NCBI RefSeq assembly: GCF_000174815.1 | Contig: NZ_ACNN01000020.1 | Span: forward strand, 124,001-188,000 | Source of the DNA: Porphyromonas endodontalis ATCC 35406 | GTDB lineage: Bacteria > Bacteroidota > Bacteroidia > Bacteroidales > Porphyromonadaceae | Direction of reading: 5' to 3' | Length of the DNA stretch: 64,000 bases | In this document: one piece after another, positions 15,752-24,593 of the stretch | How positions within the stretch are numbered: the first letter of the stretch is position 1 | Layout: the number at the start of each line of letters is the position of its first letter | Program-made: the position numbers and the translations under genes | The notes under the pieces: generated by a model | Database searches by the model: none | The model's input: the letters and a program-made list of their open reading frames with translations, nothing else | Told to the model about the DNA's origin: nothing

Positions 15752-16080
15752 GGCAAAAGAGAGCAAACAACATTATTCTATCATCAGGTATTCAAAGATG
15801 CAGGAAATAAAATGTATGCGAATAAACGGCTTTGTTTCGATAGCTACGGCAGTTCCTCAGAACAGCAAGTTTGCAGAGCCAAACTTAGAAACAAAGCGTG
15901 CAGGCATTCACAGAATGCAACTCAACAAGAAAGAAGTACGAGCAGGGCGGAGCGGACATTTCAAAAAATGCCATAGCTCATTAGGGTATTTCTTTACGCT
16001 GCACTCCGTTATCGCTAAAAATACCCTCCTGAGCCAAGGGGCGGTGCCCCTTTGGATACCCCTAAATCAATCTTCAAGCA
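15752..16080. other. Primase-relaxase intergenic region, likely oriT
   Basis: It contains two inverted repeats just before the relaxase start. AGGGTATTT (15983-15991) pairs with AAATACCCT (16019-16027). CCAAGGGGC (16034-16042) pairs with GCCCCTTTGG (16046-16055) around a 3-nt loop with one bulged base. A frame of 123 codons (15798-16169) spans the region but overlaps both the hairpins and the relaxase start and shows no family features, so I do not call it a gene. Position next to mob and the hairpins make this the best oriT candidate. Confidence 0.55.
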
Positions 16081-17337
16081 ATGGGCTACGCCGTTTTACA
16101 TATAGACAAGGCGAGAGGAAACGACTCGGCAATGACCGCACACATAGCGCGTACATTCATGCCGAGTAACGTCGATTCCTCCCGCACACACCTCAATCGA
16201 GAGCTGGTGCAATTCCCTGCAAATGTAACTAACCGTACCGAAGCGATAGAGCATCGCATCGCCACGGCAGGTATCTACCGAAAGGTGGCACAGAACCAAG
16301 TCAAAGCCTTACGCTTTATCCTGTCAAGTTCACCAGAAGATATGGCTCGCATAGAGCAAGAAGGACGCCTGTACGAATGGTGCAATGAAACGATGGATTG
16401 GCTTCGCACCACTTTCGGGGCGGACAATGTGGTCGCAGCCACACTGCACGCAGATGAGGACACACCTCATATTCACGCCACAGTTGTCCCGATTGTCACG
16501 GGTGAAAGACGGAAAGCCAAAGAGGAAGCCAAGAACGGCAAGCGGAAGTACAAGACAAAGAAGAATAAGGTACGACTTTGTGCAGATGATGTGCTCACGC
16601 CCAAAAAGTTGGAAGACTATCAGACGAGTTATGCCAAGCGAATGCAACGGTTCGGATTGGAACGGGGCGTACACGGTTCGGAAGCCAAGCACCGCACCAC
16701 GATGGAGTATTACAAGGAAGTCCTAAAATCCACGAAAGAGAAAGGGGCGCAAGAAGCAGAACTCACTGCCAAGATAAAAGAGTTGGAGAAGCAGGCAGGC
16801 AAACTCCGAATGAAAGGTACGTTTTATTCTATATTTGGCAACTCTGAACTCGACAAGGCAGAAAAACGCATCGCAGACTTGGAACAGGAAGCCGAACGAC
16901 AGCGGTATCTTTCGGAAAAGGAGAAGAATGAAATCCGAAAGGAGATTGTTCTCTTGCAGGACACGGTTAAGGGAAGAGACAGAGCCATTGCCGAACTGAA
17001 AGAGACCATGCAGGTTTACGAGGAAGAGCGGAATTGGATAAAACGCTTCTTCAATGGTTTCTACCAACTCTTAAATATCCGTCTGATGCTCCGAAAGATG
17101 AATTTCTCTGATGACAGAATTGCAGAAATGTATCGCACGGAAGCTCCCCAGCGAGGTACGGCTAAAGCCTATTCGGGACTATACAAGAGAGAGTTTACGG
17201 AAGAGGGTTGTGAAATCCGCATCGCTAAGGATGAGAAGAAGCGACCGCTACTGACTATCAACGGACTTCCTGTTGCCGATTGGTGCGAACAGAAATGGAA
17301 ACAGCTTATCAATCGTAATCGCTCGCAACGGCTATAA
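16081..17337 (+). CDS. MobV/Pre-family relaxase
   Basis: A 418-aa mobilization protein. The N-terminal relaxase domain (about 1-200) begins GYAVLHIDKARGNDSAMTAHIART and contains the metal-binding motif LHADEDTPHIHATVVPI (about 121-137), the HxDExxPHxH signature of MobV/Pre enzymes. A lysine-rich linker follows, then a long coiled coil (about 220-335), and a C-terminal part of unknown role. It should nick at oriT and pilot the strand during transfer driven by another conjugative element. No type IV secretion genes are in the window, so the element is mobilizable, not self-transmissible. Confidence 0.92.
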   Translation: MGYAVLHIDKARGNDSAMTAHIARTFMPSNVDSSRTHLNRELVQFPANVTNRTEAIEHRIATAGIYRKVAQNQVKALRFILSSSPEDMARIEQEGRLYEWCNETMDWLRTTFGADNVVAATLHADEDTPHIHATVVPIVTGERRKAKEEAKNGKRKYKTKKNKVRLCADDVLTPKKLEDYQTSYAKRMQRFGLERGVHGSEAKHRTTMEYYKEVLKSTKEKGAQEAELTAKIKELEKQAGKLRMKGTFYSIFGNSELDKAEKRIADLEQEAERQRYLSEKEKNEIRKEIVLLQDTVKGRDRAIAELKETMQVYEEERNWIKRFFNGFYQLLNIRLMLRKMNFSDDRIAEMYRTEAPQRGTAKAYSGLYKREFTEEGCEIRIAKDEKKRPLLTINGLPVADWCEQKWKQLINRNRSQRL

Positions 17338-17409
17338 AACCGAAAGACCTCCTTCTCTTTCATCGTTGTATTTCAGTTGCGACAAAACTTTTTAAGAAGA
17401 AAATCACGT

Positions 17410-17470
17410 AAGAACGCTCACTTTCGCTCGCAAATCTGTACCTTTGCAAGTGATAATAGTGAGCGTTCTT
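17410..17470. repeat. Inverted repeat enclosing a core-like/promoter-like motif
   Basis: Thirteen-bp perfect arms with a 35-bp centre. The inner part adds GCAAA facing TTTGC, so the whole can fold as a long interrupted hairpin. It begins 72 bp after the relaxase stop and could be an attachment-site arm or an operator. Confidence 0.5.
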
Positions 17471-17663
17471 TGGTTATTCAAAACAGTGTGCCTCAAAGCA
17501 CTCCGCTCATTTCTAAATCGTTACCTACTCATCTATCTCTCAAAGGTAACACTCTATTACTCAACAAGATAGTTCGCAAGCGAAAAATTGTACAGGGCTA
17601 AATTGAAAATTTTTCTGGGTAATTTCTCTCCCACATTCCAGCCTAGAATGGAGAAAATTCTAG

Positions 17664-17699
17664 CGAGAAACGAAATGAAAATCAGCCTCGTTTCTTTTT
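17664..17699 (+). terminator. Intrinsic terminator at right flank of element
   Basis: AGAAACGA (17666-17673) pairs with TCGTTTCT (17688-17695) and is followed by a short T run. It would stop rightward transcription before the convergent GH3-family gene. Confidence 0.6.
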
Positions 17700-17729
17700 C
17701 CCTCTCCGCCGAGGGCTTTTTCTAGCCGG

Positions 17730-19250
17730 CTACGCTATGCCGGAGAGTTGCAGGATGGTATTGTATAGCTCGCGGTCGTTGCGTAACCGAGGTATCTTGT
17801 TTTGTCCGCCCAACTTACCTTTTTCTTTGAGGTAGCGTTCGAATGTCCCTTTGGGTACAGCCTGGATCTCCAAGGGTTGCAGAGTCATTCCCGGACTGCT
17901 CTTGGCTTCGTAATCTGAGTTGATTTTGCGCAATTCTTCGTGCAGACGTTGGGCAAATAGAGCGAGATCTTGAGGGGCTTGGTCGAACTCAATAAGCCAG
18001 TCGTGCCGTCCTTTGCCCGTAGAGGCATCGAAGTAGGGAGCTGCGGTGTATTCGGTAATGGTAGCCTGCTGTTCGCTACTTACCTGAGCGAGGGCTTCGT
18101 CTGCATTGCATACCATTAGCTCCTCCCCAAAGGCATTGATATAACTGGTGGTGCGCCCTGCGATGATGAATTTATAGGGATTGCGTTGGGAAAATCGGAT
18201 GGTATCCCCTATGATATATCGATACAATCCTCCAAGGGTGCTGATAACAAGGGCGTAGGTTTTGCCTACTTCCACCTCTACGAGGGGGATTGCTTTGGGG
18301 GTGGGGGAGTCCAGTTCTGCCAGCGGAATGAACTCGTAGTAAATACCATAGTCGAGCATCAGCAGCATGGCAGGGTCGTTGGGGTCATTTTGGATCCCAA
18401 AGAAACCTTCGGAGGCATTATAGGTCTCCCTGTACTGCATACGTGGCGAGGGAATGAGGCGTTTGTACTCCTCTCGGTAGGGGGCGAAGCTGATCCCTCC
18501 GTGGAAGAATACCTCCAATTCGCTCCATACTTCGCTTAGGTTATCCGCCTTGGTATCCTCAAGTAGTCGTTTGATGAGGGTAAGCATCCAAGAGGGGACG
18601 CCCGAGAGGCTCCCCACGTTAGCGTCTCTTGTCTCGGCTATGATGGCAGGGATTTTCTCCATCCAGTCCTCAAGGAGGAGGGTTTCTTTGGAGGGAACTC
18701 GTATGGCGCTGCCTAAGCGTGGCATTTGTTCGATGAGAATCGAACTCAAGTCTCCCCTAGAAATATCGGGTGTGAGGGGAGTGGGCTTTTGGCTTCCTCC
18801 GAGTACAAGACCCTTTGTCTTGAAAAAACGGCTGTTGGGTCGGGTGGCTAGGTAGAGCCATAGGGCATCCGATCCCCCTTTGAAGTGGCACATCTGTAGA
18901 TGTAACGGGTTCACAGGGATGTATTTACTGCGCCCTCCAGAGGTACCACTAGAGACAGCAAAGCGATTGCATCCCCCACGAACGAGCACGTTACTCTCGC
19001 CCTGGATCATGCGATCTGTGTATCCTCGTAAGTCTTCGTACTGCACAAGAGGCACGATGGAGGCGTACTGATCGGGTGTGGAGACCGCTGCAGCGCGTGT
19101 AATCCATCCGTACTCCGTGGCACGGAGGCAGCGCATAACGCGTTGCCATTGGCGGTATTGTAGCTCCTCGGCTCGCTGTGGATAGTAATGATGGATAGTA
19201 GCAAGACGGGGGCGCATGGCCGTGTAGATAGTACGAGTTAGAGCATCCAT
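17730..19250 (-). CDS. GH3 auxin-responsive-promoter family acyl-adenylating protein
   Basis: A 506-aa protein, start set at the ATG at 19250 (MDALTRTIYTAMRP); a GTG at 19286 would overlap the upstream gene. It has the adenylate-forming enzyme layout. The nucleotide-binding loop is RFAVSSGTSGGRSKYIPV (about 90-107). Conserved central blocks include YNASEGFFGIQ (about 290-300) and VISTLGGLYRYIIGDTIRF (about 335-353). GRTTSYINAFGEEL (about 364-377) comes before the C-terminal cap. Plant GH3 enzymes conjugate amino acids to hormones; bacterial members are uncharacterised, so the substrate is unknown. It is downstream of the DUF5103 gene with a 26-bp gap, as is common in Bacteroidetes. Confidence 0.85.
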   Translation of the reverse strand: MDALTRTIYTAMRPRLATIHHYYPQRAEELQYRQWQRVMRCLRATEYGWITRAAAVSTPDQYASIVPLVQYEDLRGYTDRMIQGESNVLVRGGCNRFAVSSGTSGGRSKYIPVNPLHLQMCHFKGGSDALWLYLATRPNSRFFKTKGLVLGGSQKPTPLTPDISRGDLSSILIEQMPRLGSAIRVPSKETLLLEDWMEKIPAIIAETRDANVGSLSGVPSWMLTLIKRLLEDTKADNLSEVWSELEVFFHGGISFAPYREEYKRLIPSPRMQYRETYNASEGFFGIQNDPNDPAMLLMLDYGIYYEFIPLAELDSPTPKAIPLVEVEVGKTYALVISTLGGLYRYIIGDTIRFSQRNPYKFIIAGRTTSYINAFGEELMVCNADEALAQVSSEQQATITEYTAAPYFDASTGKGRHDWLIEFDQAPQDLALFAQRLHEELRKINSDYEAKSSPGMTLQPLEIQAVPKGTFERYLKEKGKLGGQNKIPRLRNDRELYNTILQLSGIA

Positions 19251-19276
19251 ATAGAATATTTTGCTGCTATACTTAT

Positions 19277-20551
19277 TTAGTGACACTGTGTTACCCCAAC
19301 GAGCTTGTGGTATCTAGCCCCTAAGGGGTGGTAGTATACAAATAGCGTATATTGGTTGTGGGTGGGGTAGTGATTGCCCTCAATGGCTTGGGCTGTGTAG
19401 GGGCGGCTTCCCTCCTCTTTTGCTGCGAGGTAGAGGTAGGATAGGTAGCCCCCTTTAAGGAGTAGCTCTGCGGTATAGGCTCCCTCTTGGTCGGAGTAGT
19501 GCAGAAGACGCTCTTCGTAGGGGAGATAGTCGAATGCTTCACCTTCGAGAATAGGTTGCAATCCATCGGCTAGAGGCTCGCTTTCGAGTCGGAAGCAGAC
19601 TCTGTAGTAATCGGTAGCAGTGGCAATATCGCCATCGAGATTGCGAGAGCGGATTACGTATTGCCCCATAGCCCCTTGGTCGGTACTATGGAAGTCGCTT
19701 TGGGATCGGTTGTAGTTGGTGTAGAGGATGAGCCTATTCGCCTCCTTCTCCACTGCGGAGCGTTCTACCCCCAGGGAGGGGATATACGGACTAAGGTATT
19801 CCATGGCGTGGTATTCGTTTCCTGCCTCAAAAGCGAGAAGTTCGCGCCGGTATTGGAGTTGGTCCAGCCCCCTAAAAGAGGGACGGCAAACCCATAGTAC
19901 ATTGTCGCGTCGGCTATTCTGTGCCACCACCAGCGTGAAGTCGAGGTCGGAGGTGCTTCCACCCAAATGCTCTGTGCCCACACTTACTTCTAAGTGTTGC
20001 TTGTGTGGGTCTATTCCCCAAGTCTTATCTACACTCCCTACGAGGGTGGCAAGGGGCTCTACTACAGCGAATGCCGCTTGCACGAGAGGCCGTTCTGGCT
20101 CCATGGCATCGTAAACAGTCAGGAGGTAGTTGCCTGATAGAATGGGATGAGGAGAACTCGCTTGGGATAGCGTGAGTGAGTAGTGCCGGTAAGAGACCTT
20201 GGTAAGAGAGGAGGGGATGGAGGGAGGGAATTCGCCTTCGGAGTAGCCTGATTGGAATTCTGTTTTAGCGAGACCGGAAGGGTTCCACTCGGTATCGCAA
20301 TGCTGTAGTTGGTAGCGAAGGGTGTGCGGTTCGTCGTCTAGGAGGTCGAAAGAAATTAGTAACCCCTCCTTTCCGCCTAGGGTGTAATAGGGAAAGGGTA
20401 TCCACTCTTTGCGCTCGGGGATGGGTTTGATTTGTAAAGCGTTCACTCGCCCATCAAGCATGGTAGAGGGGAAGAAGCTTTGAGCACGAGCCCCTCCTAC
20501 CACCAGACTTGTCAGTAACAAGCATAGAACGATACGTACAACTCTATTCAT
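19277..20551 (-). CDS. DUF5103-family exported protein
   Basis: A 424-aa protein. The ATG at 20551 is preferred because it yields a signal peptide (MNRVVRIVLCLLLTSLVVGGARAQ), and a promoter box lies just upstream. The longer frame to 20623 would overlap the acyltransferase gene. The mature part is rich in beta strands (SFDLLDDEPHTLRYQLQHCDTEWNPS, SGNYLLTVYDA, VSVGTEHLGGSTSDLDFTLVVAQ), as expected for this conserved Bacteroidetes family of unknown function. No catalytic motif is visible. Confidence 0.8.
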   Translation of the reverse strand: MNRVVRIVLCLLLTSLVVGGARAQSFFPSTMLDGRVNALQIKPIPERKEWIPFPYYTLGGKEGLLISFDLLDDEPHTLRYQLQHCDTEWNPSGLAKTEFQSGYSEGEFPPSIPSSLTKVSYRHYSLTLSQASSPHPILSGNYLLTVYDAMEPERPLVQAAFAVVEPLATLVGSVDKTWGIDPHKQHLEVSVGTEHLGGSTSDLDFTLVVAQNSRRDNVLWVCRPSFRGLDQLQYRRELLAFEAGNEYHAMEYLSPYIPSLGVERSAVEKEANRLILYTNYNRSQSDFHSTDQGAMGQYVIRSRNLDGDIATATDYYRVCFRLESEPLADGLQPILEGEAFDYLPYEERLLHYSDQEGAYTAELLLKGGYLSYLYLAAKEEGSRPYTAQAIEGNHYPTHNQYTLFVYYHPLGARYHKLVGVTQCH

Positions 20552-20558
20552 ACGCCGG

Positions 20559-20566
20559 CAAAGGTA
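20559..20566 (-). promoter_or_regulatory. -7 box very close to the DUF5103 start
   Basis: TACCTTTG on the minus strand ends 7 bp before the ATG at 20551. If used, it gives an almost leaderless mRNA. It also forms GTACCTTTGC, the same 10-mer as at 17438-17447. Confidence 0.5.
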
Positions 20567-20580
20567 CATAACTCTTGCTA

Positions 20581-21642
20581 CTAGGGGAGCCTTTGGACAG
20601 GGAAGCCAAAAGTGGTACGCCAAGAGCGAGGGAGGTAGCGATTGAGTAGGCGAGCGAGAAGAAGCGGTAGGAGCAGGTTGGAGACAAAAGAGGCGATCAT
20701 GGCGAGGTTAATAGCCCATGCACTGCCCGAGACTAACGGGAAAATCCAGAGCCTAAAGACGAGTACGTTGGGGAGCATCAGTAGGGCTATCGGGTAGCAG
20801 AAATGTGCGAGATCTCGCCATAGAGGGCGTTCGATCCATTTACCCACCTTAGAACTGGCTCCGTAGATAATGACGAGTAGGAAGGTAAAATAGGGAAGCG
20901 TAAAAAGAAGGATCCAAGGTTGCTTGTAGGGCGTCAGGATGCGCGCCACCAGCACTACATGGAAAAGCAACAATGCCATTATCGTAACACGACCGGGCAC
21001 GCCCCTACGGTAGATCTTTTGCACCAAGGCTCCGAGAATGAAAAAGTGGGCATTTCGGATAGTCCAGACAAGGGCAAGAGGATCTTGATGCGCCTCAACC
21101 TCGAAGAGCGTGCCTAGTGCGTAGAGCCCGAGTGCCACTCCATAAGCTACTATTGTTTGCTTGAGACTTAGTTGCTTAGGGATCACAAGGGTAATGCAGT
21201 GCAGCCAAAAGAGCGCGGGTAAAATCCACAGGTAGCCGATACTTTGTGTGCGAGGGAAGAGCAACCATTGCATATAGCTCGTAAAAGGGCAGCTCCCGGC
21301 CAAATAATTGGGCAGGCCAACAGCCACAAAGTAAAGGAGCGTGGTAAAGAGCCAATAGGGGAAGAGCAGGCGATCGGCTTTGCCTAAGAGAAGGGAACTT
21401 TGCTTGCGGTTGGGGGATGGCGACTCCCCTCGAACACTCCAGAGATACCCCGAGAGGGAGAGCAGGAGAGGTAGCCCTGCAAAAAGTTTGTTTACATAAA
21501 AGGTGTACCAAGCAGGCACGGAAACACCCCCGAAGAGGGCATCTCCGCCACTGGGTGCCGCTAGCGCGAGCGCAAACTCAAGTATGGCAATAAACGATAC
21601 AAACGAGAAGTCTCGTCGTTGGAGGTGCTCTGTATTGCCCAC
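20581..21642 (-). CDS. Acyltransferase-3 family membrane protein
   Basis: A 353-aa integral membrane protein with about ten hydrophobic helices. It shows the acyltransferase-3 order: an early helix pair, KADRLLFPYWLFTTLLYF (about 88-105) with the family's basic residues ahead of a helix, then TQSIGYLWILPALFWLHCITLV (about 135-156). The usual N-terminal catalytic His of the RxLA..VvxxH motif is not evident here; the N-terminus reads FSFVSFIAILEFALALAAPSGGD. It may acylate a surface sugar, or be an inactive or divergent member. It begins at a GTG, 33 bp after panB in the same direction. Confidence 0.72.
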   Translation of the reverse strand: MGNTEHLQRRDFSFVSFIAILEFALALAAPSGGDALFGGVSVPAWYTFYVNKLFAGLPLLLSLSGYLWSVRGESPSPNRKQSSLLLGKADRLLFPYWLFTTLLYFVAVGLPNYLAGSCPFTSYMQWLLFPRTQSIGYLWILPALFWLHCITLVIPKQLSLKQTIVAYGVALGLYALGTLFEVEAHQDPLALVWTIRNAHFFILGALVQKIYRRGVPGRVTIMALLLFHVVLVARILTPYKQPWILLFTLPYFTFLLVIIYGASSKVGKWIERPLWRDLAHFCYPIALLMLPNVLVFRLWIFPLVSGSAWAINLAMIASFVSNLLLPLLLARLLNRYLPRSWRTTFGFPVQRLP

Positions 21643-21675
21643 CTTAGTAAGAAAAAGGGTTGGTTTGGGTTGAGA

Positions 21676-22497
21676 CTAGTACTGTTCTTCGCTATTGGGG
21701 AAGTCTCTTGTCTTCACATCCGTAATGTATTGCCCCACCGAGGCGCGTACAGCTTGCCCCATCTCGGCGTAGAGGCGCAGGAAGCGAGGACGGAAACCCT
21801 CGTTCAGTCCCAACATGTCGTGCAGCACGAGTACTTGCCCGTCTACGTTACCCCCGGCACCGATACCAATAATGGGGATGGAGAGTTCACTCGCTACGCG
21901 CTCTGCAAGGGTGGCAGGGATTTTTTCCAAAACGATGGCAAAGCAGCCGAGCTCCTCGAGCAAGTGGGCATCAGCTATCAGCTTCTTGGCTTCCGCTTCT
22001 TCCCGGGCACGTACATTGTAGGAGCCGAATTTGTTGATAGACTGAGGGGTAAGACCGAGGTGCCCCATTACGGGGATCCCTGCCGAGAGTATGCGTTGTA
22101 TGGATTCGCTAATCTCGCTACCCCCTTCTACTTTGATGGCATCCGCATGGGTGATCTTCATCACTTTGATGGCGGAGTCTAGCGCCTGCATCGGGTTGCC
22201 TTGGTACGATCCGAAGGGGAGATCCACTACGACCAAAGCACGCTTTACCGCCTTCATTACAGACTTCCCATGGTAGATCATCTGATCAAGAGTAATGGGC
22301 AGGGTGGTGGTGTTGCCCGCCATAATGTTGGAGGCAGAGTCTCCTACCAGTATTACATCCATGCCGGCACTATCTACAAGGGTAGCCATGGTGTAATCGT
22401 AGGCTGTGAGCATGGCGATTTTTTCTCCACGCTCTTTCATCTCCCGCAGTCGGTGCGTTGTTACTTTACGAGAGTCTTCGGGTTGATAAGTAGACAT
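21676..22497 (-). CDS. panB: 3-methyl-2-oxobutanoate hydroxymethyltransferase
   Basis: A 273-aa cytosolic enzyme of pantothenate synthesis that transfers a hydroxymethyl group from methylene-tetrahydrofolate to ketoisovalerate, giving ketopantoate. Typical blocks are [33 protein letters not shown] in several parts, [25 protein letters not shown] and [10 protein letters not shown] with the catalytic Glu. [23 protein letters not shown] is near the C-terminus. Length is normal for the family. No other pan genes are adjacent; coaBC lies 13 kb away. Confidence 0.96.
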   Translation of the reverse strand: MSTYQPEDSRKVTTHRLREMKERGEKIAMLTAYDYTMATLVDSAGMDVILVGDSASNIMAGNTTTLPITLDQMIYHGKSVMKAVKRALVVVDLPFGSYQGNPMQALDSAIKVMKITHADAIKVEGGSEISESIQRILSAGIPVMGHLGLTPQSINKFGSYNVRAREEAEAKKLIADAHLLEELGCFAIVLEKIPATLAERVASELSIPIIGIGAGGNVDGQVLVLHDMLGLNEGFRPRFLRLYAEMGQAVRASVGQYITDVKTRDFPNSEEQY

Positions 22498-22643
22498 TGA
22501 TTTTCTATTGGATTGGTACCATTTATTCCTCCCTTCGTAGGTGGAAGAGGGATACTCTTGATGTTGTCTTTGGGAAGGGTTTACTCTTGTTGAGCCTTTG
22601 TGGGTGCGAAGAGAATGGGTGACGAAACAAGCCCAAAGGAGGA

Positions 22644-22739
22644 AGGTATGAGACAGTCCTTTTCTATCTATACGTTTCGGTAGGCGATAGCACCTTCCGC
22701 CCTCAGCTTAGGTATGAGACAGTCCTTTTCTATCTATAC
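22644..22739. repeat. Two exact 30-bp direct repeats with a 36-bp spacer
   Basis: Identical 30-bp units at 22644-22673 and 22710-22739, each beginning AGGTATGAGACAG and ending CTATCTATAC. They lie between guaA and panB. There are no cas genes and only two units, so CRISPR is not supported. A dispersed intergenic repeat or an IS/MITE remnant is more likely. Confidence 0.85.
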
Positions 22740-22785
22740 CCTACTCCTTAGGAGGCGTTGTGCTAGTTCTTAGATATACGTTGGG

Positions 22786-24306
22786 TTATTCCCACTCAAT
22801 GGTGCTGGGGGGTTTGGAGGAGATATCGTACACAACTCGATTTACCCCTTTCACCTTGTTGATGATCTCATTGGAGACTTTTGCCAAAAACTCGTAGGGG
22901 AGTCGGCTCCAGTCCGCGCTCATGGCATCTACACTCGTTACGGCGCGTAGGGCAACGGTGTACTCGTAGGTGCGCTCGTCTCCCATCACCCCTACACTCT
23001 TCACAGGTAGTAGGATGGCTCCGGCTTGCCACACCTCGTTGTAGAGCCCTTGGCGGCGCATTTCGTTCATGTAGATAGCATCCGCTTCTTGTAGGATACG
23101 TACTTTCTCGGGGGTGATTTCCCCTAGGATACGAATCCCCAGCCCCGGTCCGGGAAAGGGATGACGCTCCAAAAGGTGGTCTTGCATCCCGAGAGCACGA
23201 CCCACACGGCGCACTTCGTCTTTGAAAAGGGCACGGATAGGCTCTACGAGTTTGAGCTTCATACGCTCGGGGAGCCCTCCCACGTTGTGGTGGCTCTTGA
23301 TGACCATACCCGTAATGTTGATAGACTCAATAACGTCGGGATAGATAGTCCCCTGTCCGAGCCATTTCACATCTTTTATTTTGGCAGCTTCGGCTTCAAA
23401 TACATCGATGAAGCCCTTGCCGATGATTTTTCTCTTCTGCTCGGGATCGGTTACTCCGGCTAGGGCGTTGTAGAATTGCTCGTGAGCATCTACCCCTATT
23501 ACGTTGAGACCGAGGCAGCGATAGTCCTGCATCACTTGGGTTGCTTCGTCTTTCCGCAGCAAACCATGATCCACAAATATACAAGTGAGGTTGCGCCCGA
23601 TTGCTTTGTTTAGGAGCACAGCCACCACCGAACTATCCACGCCTCCACTAAGGGCGAGGAGTACTTTGTCGTTTTGGAGTTGCTCACGCAGCTCTGCTAC
23701 GGTGCGCTCGATAAAGGCGTCTGGTGACCAGTTGCCCCCAATCCCCACGATGTCAATAAAGTTGGCAAGTAGCTTGGTACCCTCTTCGCTGTGGAAGGCT
23801 TCGGGGTGGAATTGTACGCCCCAAGTCTCTTCCCCTTCGATGTGGAAGGCGGCATTCTCCACCTCAGGTGTGCGCGCTATGGCACGGAAGCCCTCGGGGA
23901 GTCGGGTGATGGTATCCCCATGGCTCATCCACACAGTATTGCCTTTGGTTAGCCCTTTGAGAAGAGGATCTTCTGGAGCTGTAAGCTCTAGCGCAGCGGG
24001 GCCGTACTCCCGAGTTGCGCCCGGCTCTACCATCCCTCCGGCTTGATAAACGAGACTCTGCGCCCCATAGCAGATGCCAAGGAGAGGGCAGCGCCCACGC
24101 AGTGTAGAAAGGGTGGTCTTAAAGGCTTTGGGGTCATATACTGAGTAGGGACTACCCGATAGTATAATGCCGCGCACTCCCTCTAGCCCCTCAGGTAGCT
24201 TGTTGTAGGGAACAATTTCGCAGTAGGTGTTGAGGTCGCGGATGCGTCTCCCGATCAATTGAGTCGTCTGGGATCCAAAGTCGAGGATGAGGATTTTCTC
24301 TTGCAT
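22786..24306 (-). CDS. guaA: GMP synthase (glutamine-hydrolysing)
   Basis: A 506-aa enzyme that converts XMP to GMP using glutamine nitrogen and ATP. The N-terminal glutaminase domain (1-190) has the nucleophile in [16 protein letters not shown] and the His/Glu pair in [13 protein letters not shown]. The ATP-pyrophosphatase domain starts with the P-loop [17 protein letters not shown] (about 215-231). The dimerisation domain ends in KPPSTIEWE, the usual terminus. Its promoter box is at 24332-24339, divergent from the tRNA-Arg promoter. Confidence 0.98.
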   Translation of the reverse strand: MQEKILILDFGSQTTQLIGRRIRDLNTYCEIVPYNKLPEGLEGVRGIILSGSPYSVYDPKAFKTTLSTLRGRCPLLGICYGAQSLVYQAGGMVEPGATREYGPAALELTAPEDPLLKGLTKGNTVWMSHGDTITRLPEGFRAIARTPEVENAAFHIEGEETWGVQFHPEAFHSEEGTKLLANFIDIVGIGGNWSPDAFIERTVAELREQLQNDKVLLALSGGVDSSVVAVLLNKAIGRNLTCIFVDHGLLRKDEATQVMQDYRCLGLNVIGVDAHEQFYNALAGVTDPEQKRKIIGKGFIDVFEAEAAKIKDVKWLGQGTIYPDVIESINITGMVIKSHHNVGGLPERMKLKLVEPIRALFKDEVRRVGRALGMQDHLLERHPFPGPGLGIRILGEITPEKVRILQEADAIYMNEMRRQGLYNEVWQAGAILLPVKSVGVMGDERTYEYTVALRAVTSVDAMSADWSRLPYEFLAKVSNEIINKVKGVNRVVYDISSKPPSTIEWE

Positions 24307-24331
24307 ACTTTAGTCTCTAATAACTTTGGTG

Positions 24332-24339
24332 CAAAGGTA
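24332..24339 (-). promoter_or_regulatory. -7 box for guaA
   Basis: TACCTTTG on the minus strand, ending 25 bp before the guaA ATG. Confidence 0.6.
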
Positions 24340-24372
24340 GCGTAAACTATCGGTCAATCGCTGATAATTCGC

Positions 24373-24380
24373 TACTTTTG
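24373..24380 (+). promoter_or_regulatory. -7 box for tRNA-Arg
   Basis: TACTTTTG on the plus strand, 50 bp before the tRNA and back to back with the guaA promoter. Confidence 0.55.
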
Positions 24381-24430
24381 CCCTAAGTATTGCAAGGAGG
24401 AGGTCTCTTTCCCCTCTTTTGCTGAGTAAT

Positions 24431-24502
24431 GCCTCTGTAGTTCAACGGATAGAATAGAAGTTTCCTAAACTTTAGATAGGGGTTCGATTCCCCTCGGAGG
24501 TA
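24431..24502 (+). tRNA. tRNA-Arg (anticodon CCT)
   Basis: Cloverleaf drawn by hand: acceptor GCCTCTG with CGGAGGT, D-arm region TAGTTCAACGGATAGAAT, anticodon arm GAAGT-TTCCTAA-ACTTT giving anticodon CCT, T-arm AGGGG-TTCGATT-CCCCT, discriminator A. CCA is not encoded. It reads AGG codons. Confidence 0.93.
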
Positions 24503-24593
24503 CTCCTAAATCTCGGTAAGACTTGAAATCCTCTAGCCTTGTCTCGAACCCCTTTTCCTTCGTTTTATACAATGAGTTACAGAGAGCCTCTGT

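Larger units (their letters stand above)
17338..17729. other. Right end region of the mobile element
   Basis: No convincing gene; a 74-codon frame (17377-17601) lacks features. A 13-bp perfect inverted repeat (AAGAACGCTCACT 17410-17422, AGTGAGCGTTCTT 17458-17470) encloses GTACCTTTGC (17438-17447), which fits both the promoter box and the CTnDOT-type core. GTTACC (17520-17525) faces GGTAAC (17545-17550). TACAGGGCTA (17591-17600) is the reverse complement of a left-end 10-mer. A hairpin with a T tail closes the region. Confidence 0.5.

Noticed and set aside
15798-16169. 123-codon frame ahead of the relaxase as a MobC-like accessory gene
   Set aside because: It overlaps the relaxase start by about 90 bp, runs through two hairpins and shows no ribbon-helix-helix or other recognisable feature.
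22644-22739. Mini-CRISPR array
   Set aside because: Only two repeat units, no leader and no cas genes in the window; recorded as a direct repeat instead.
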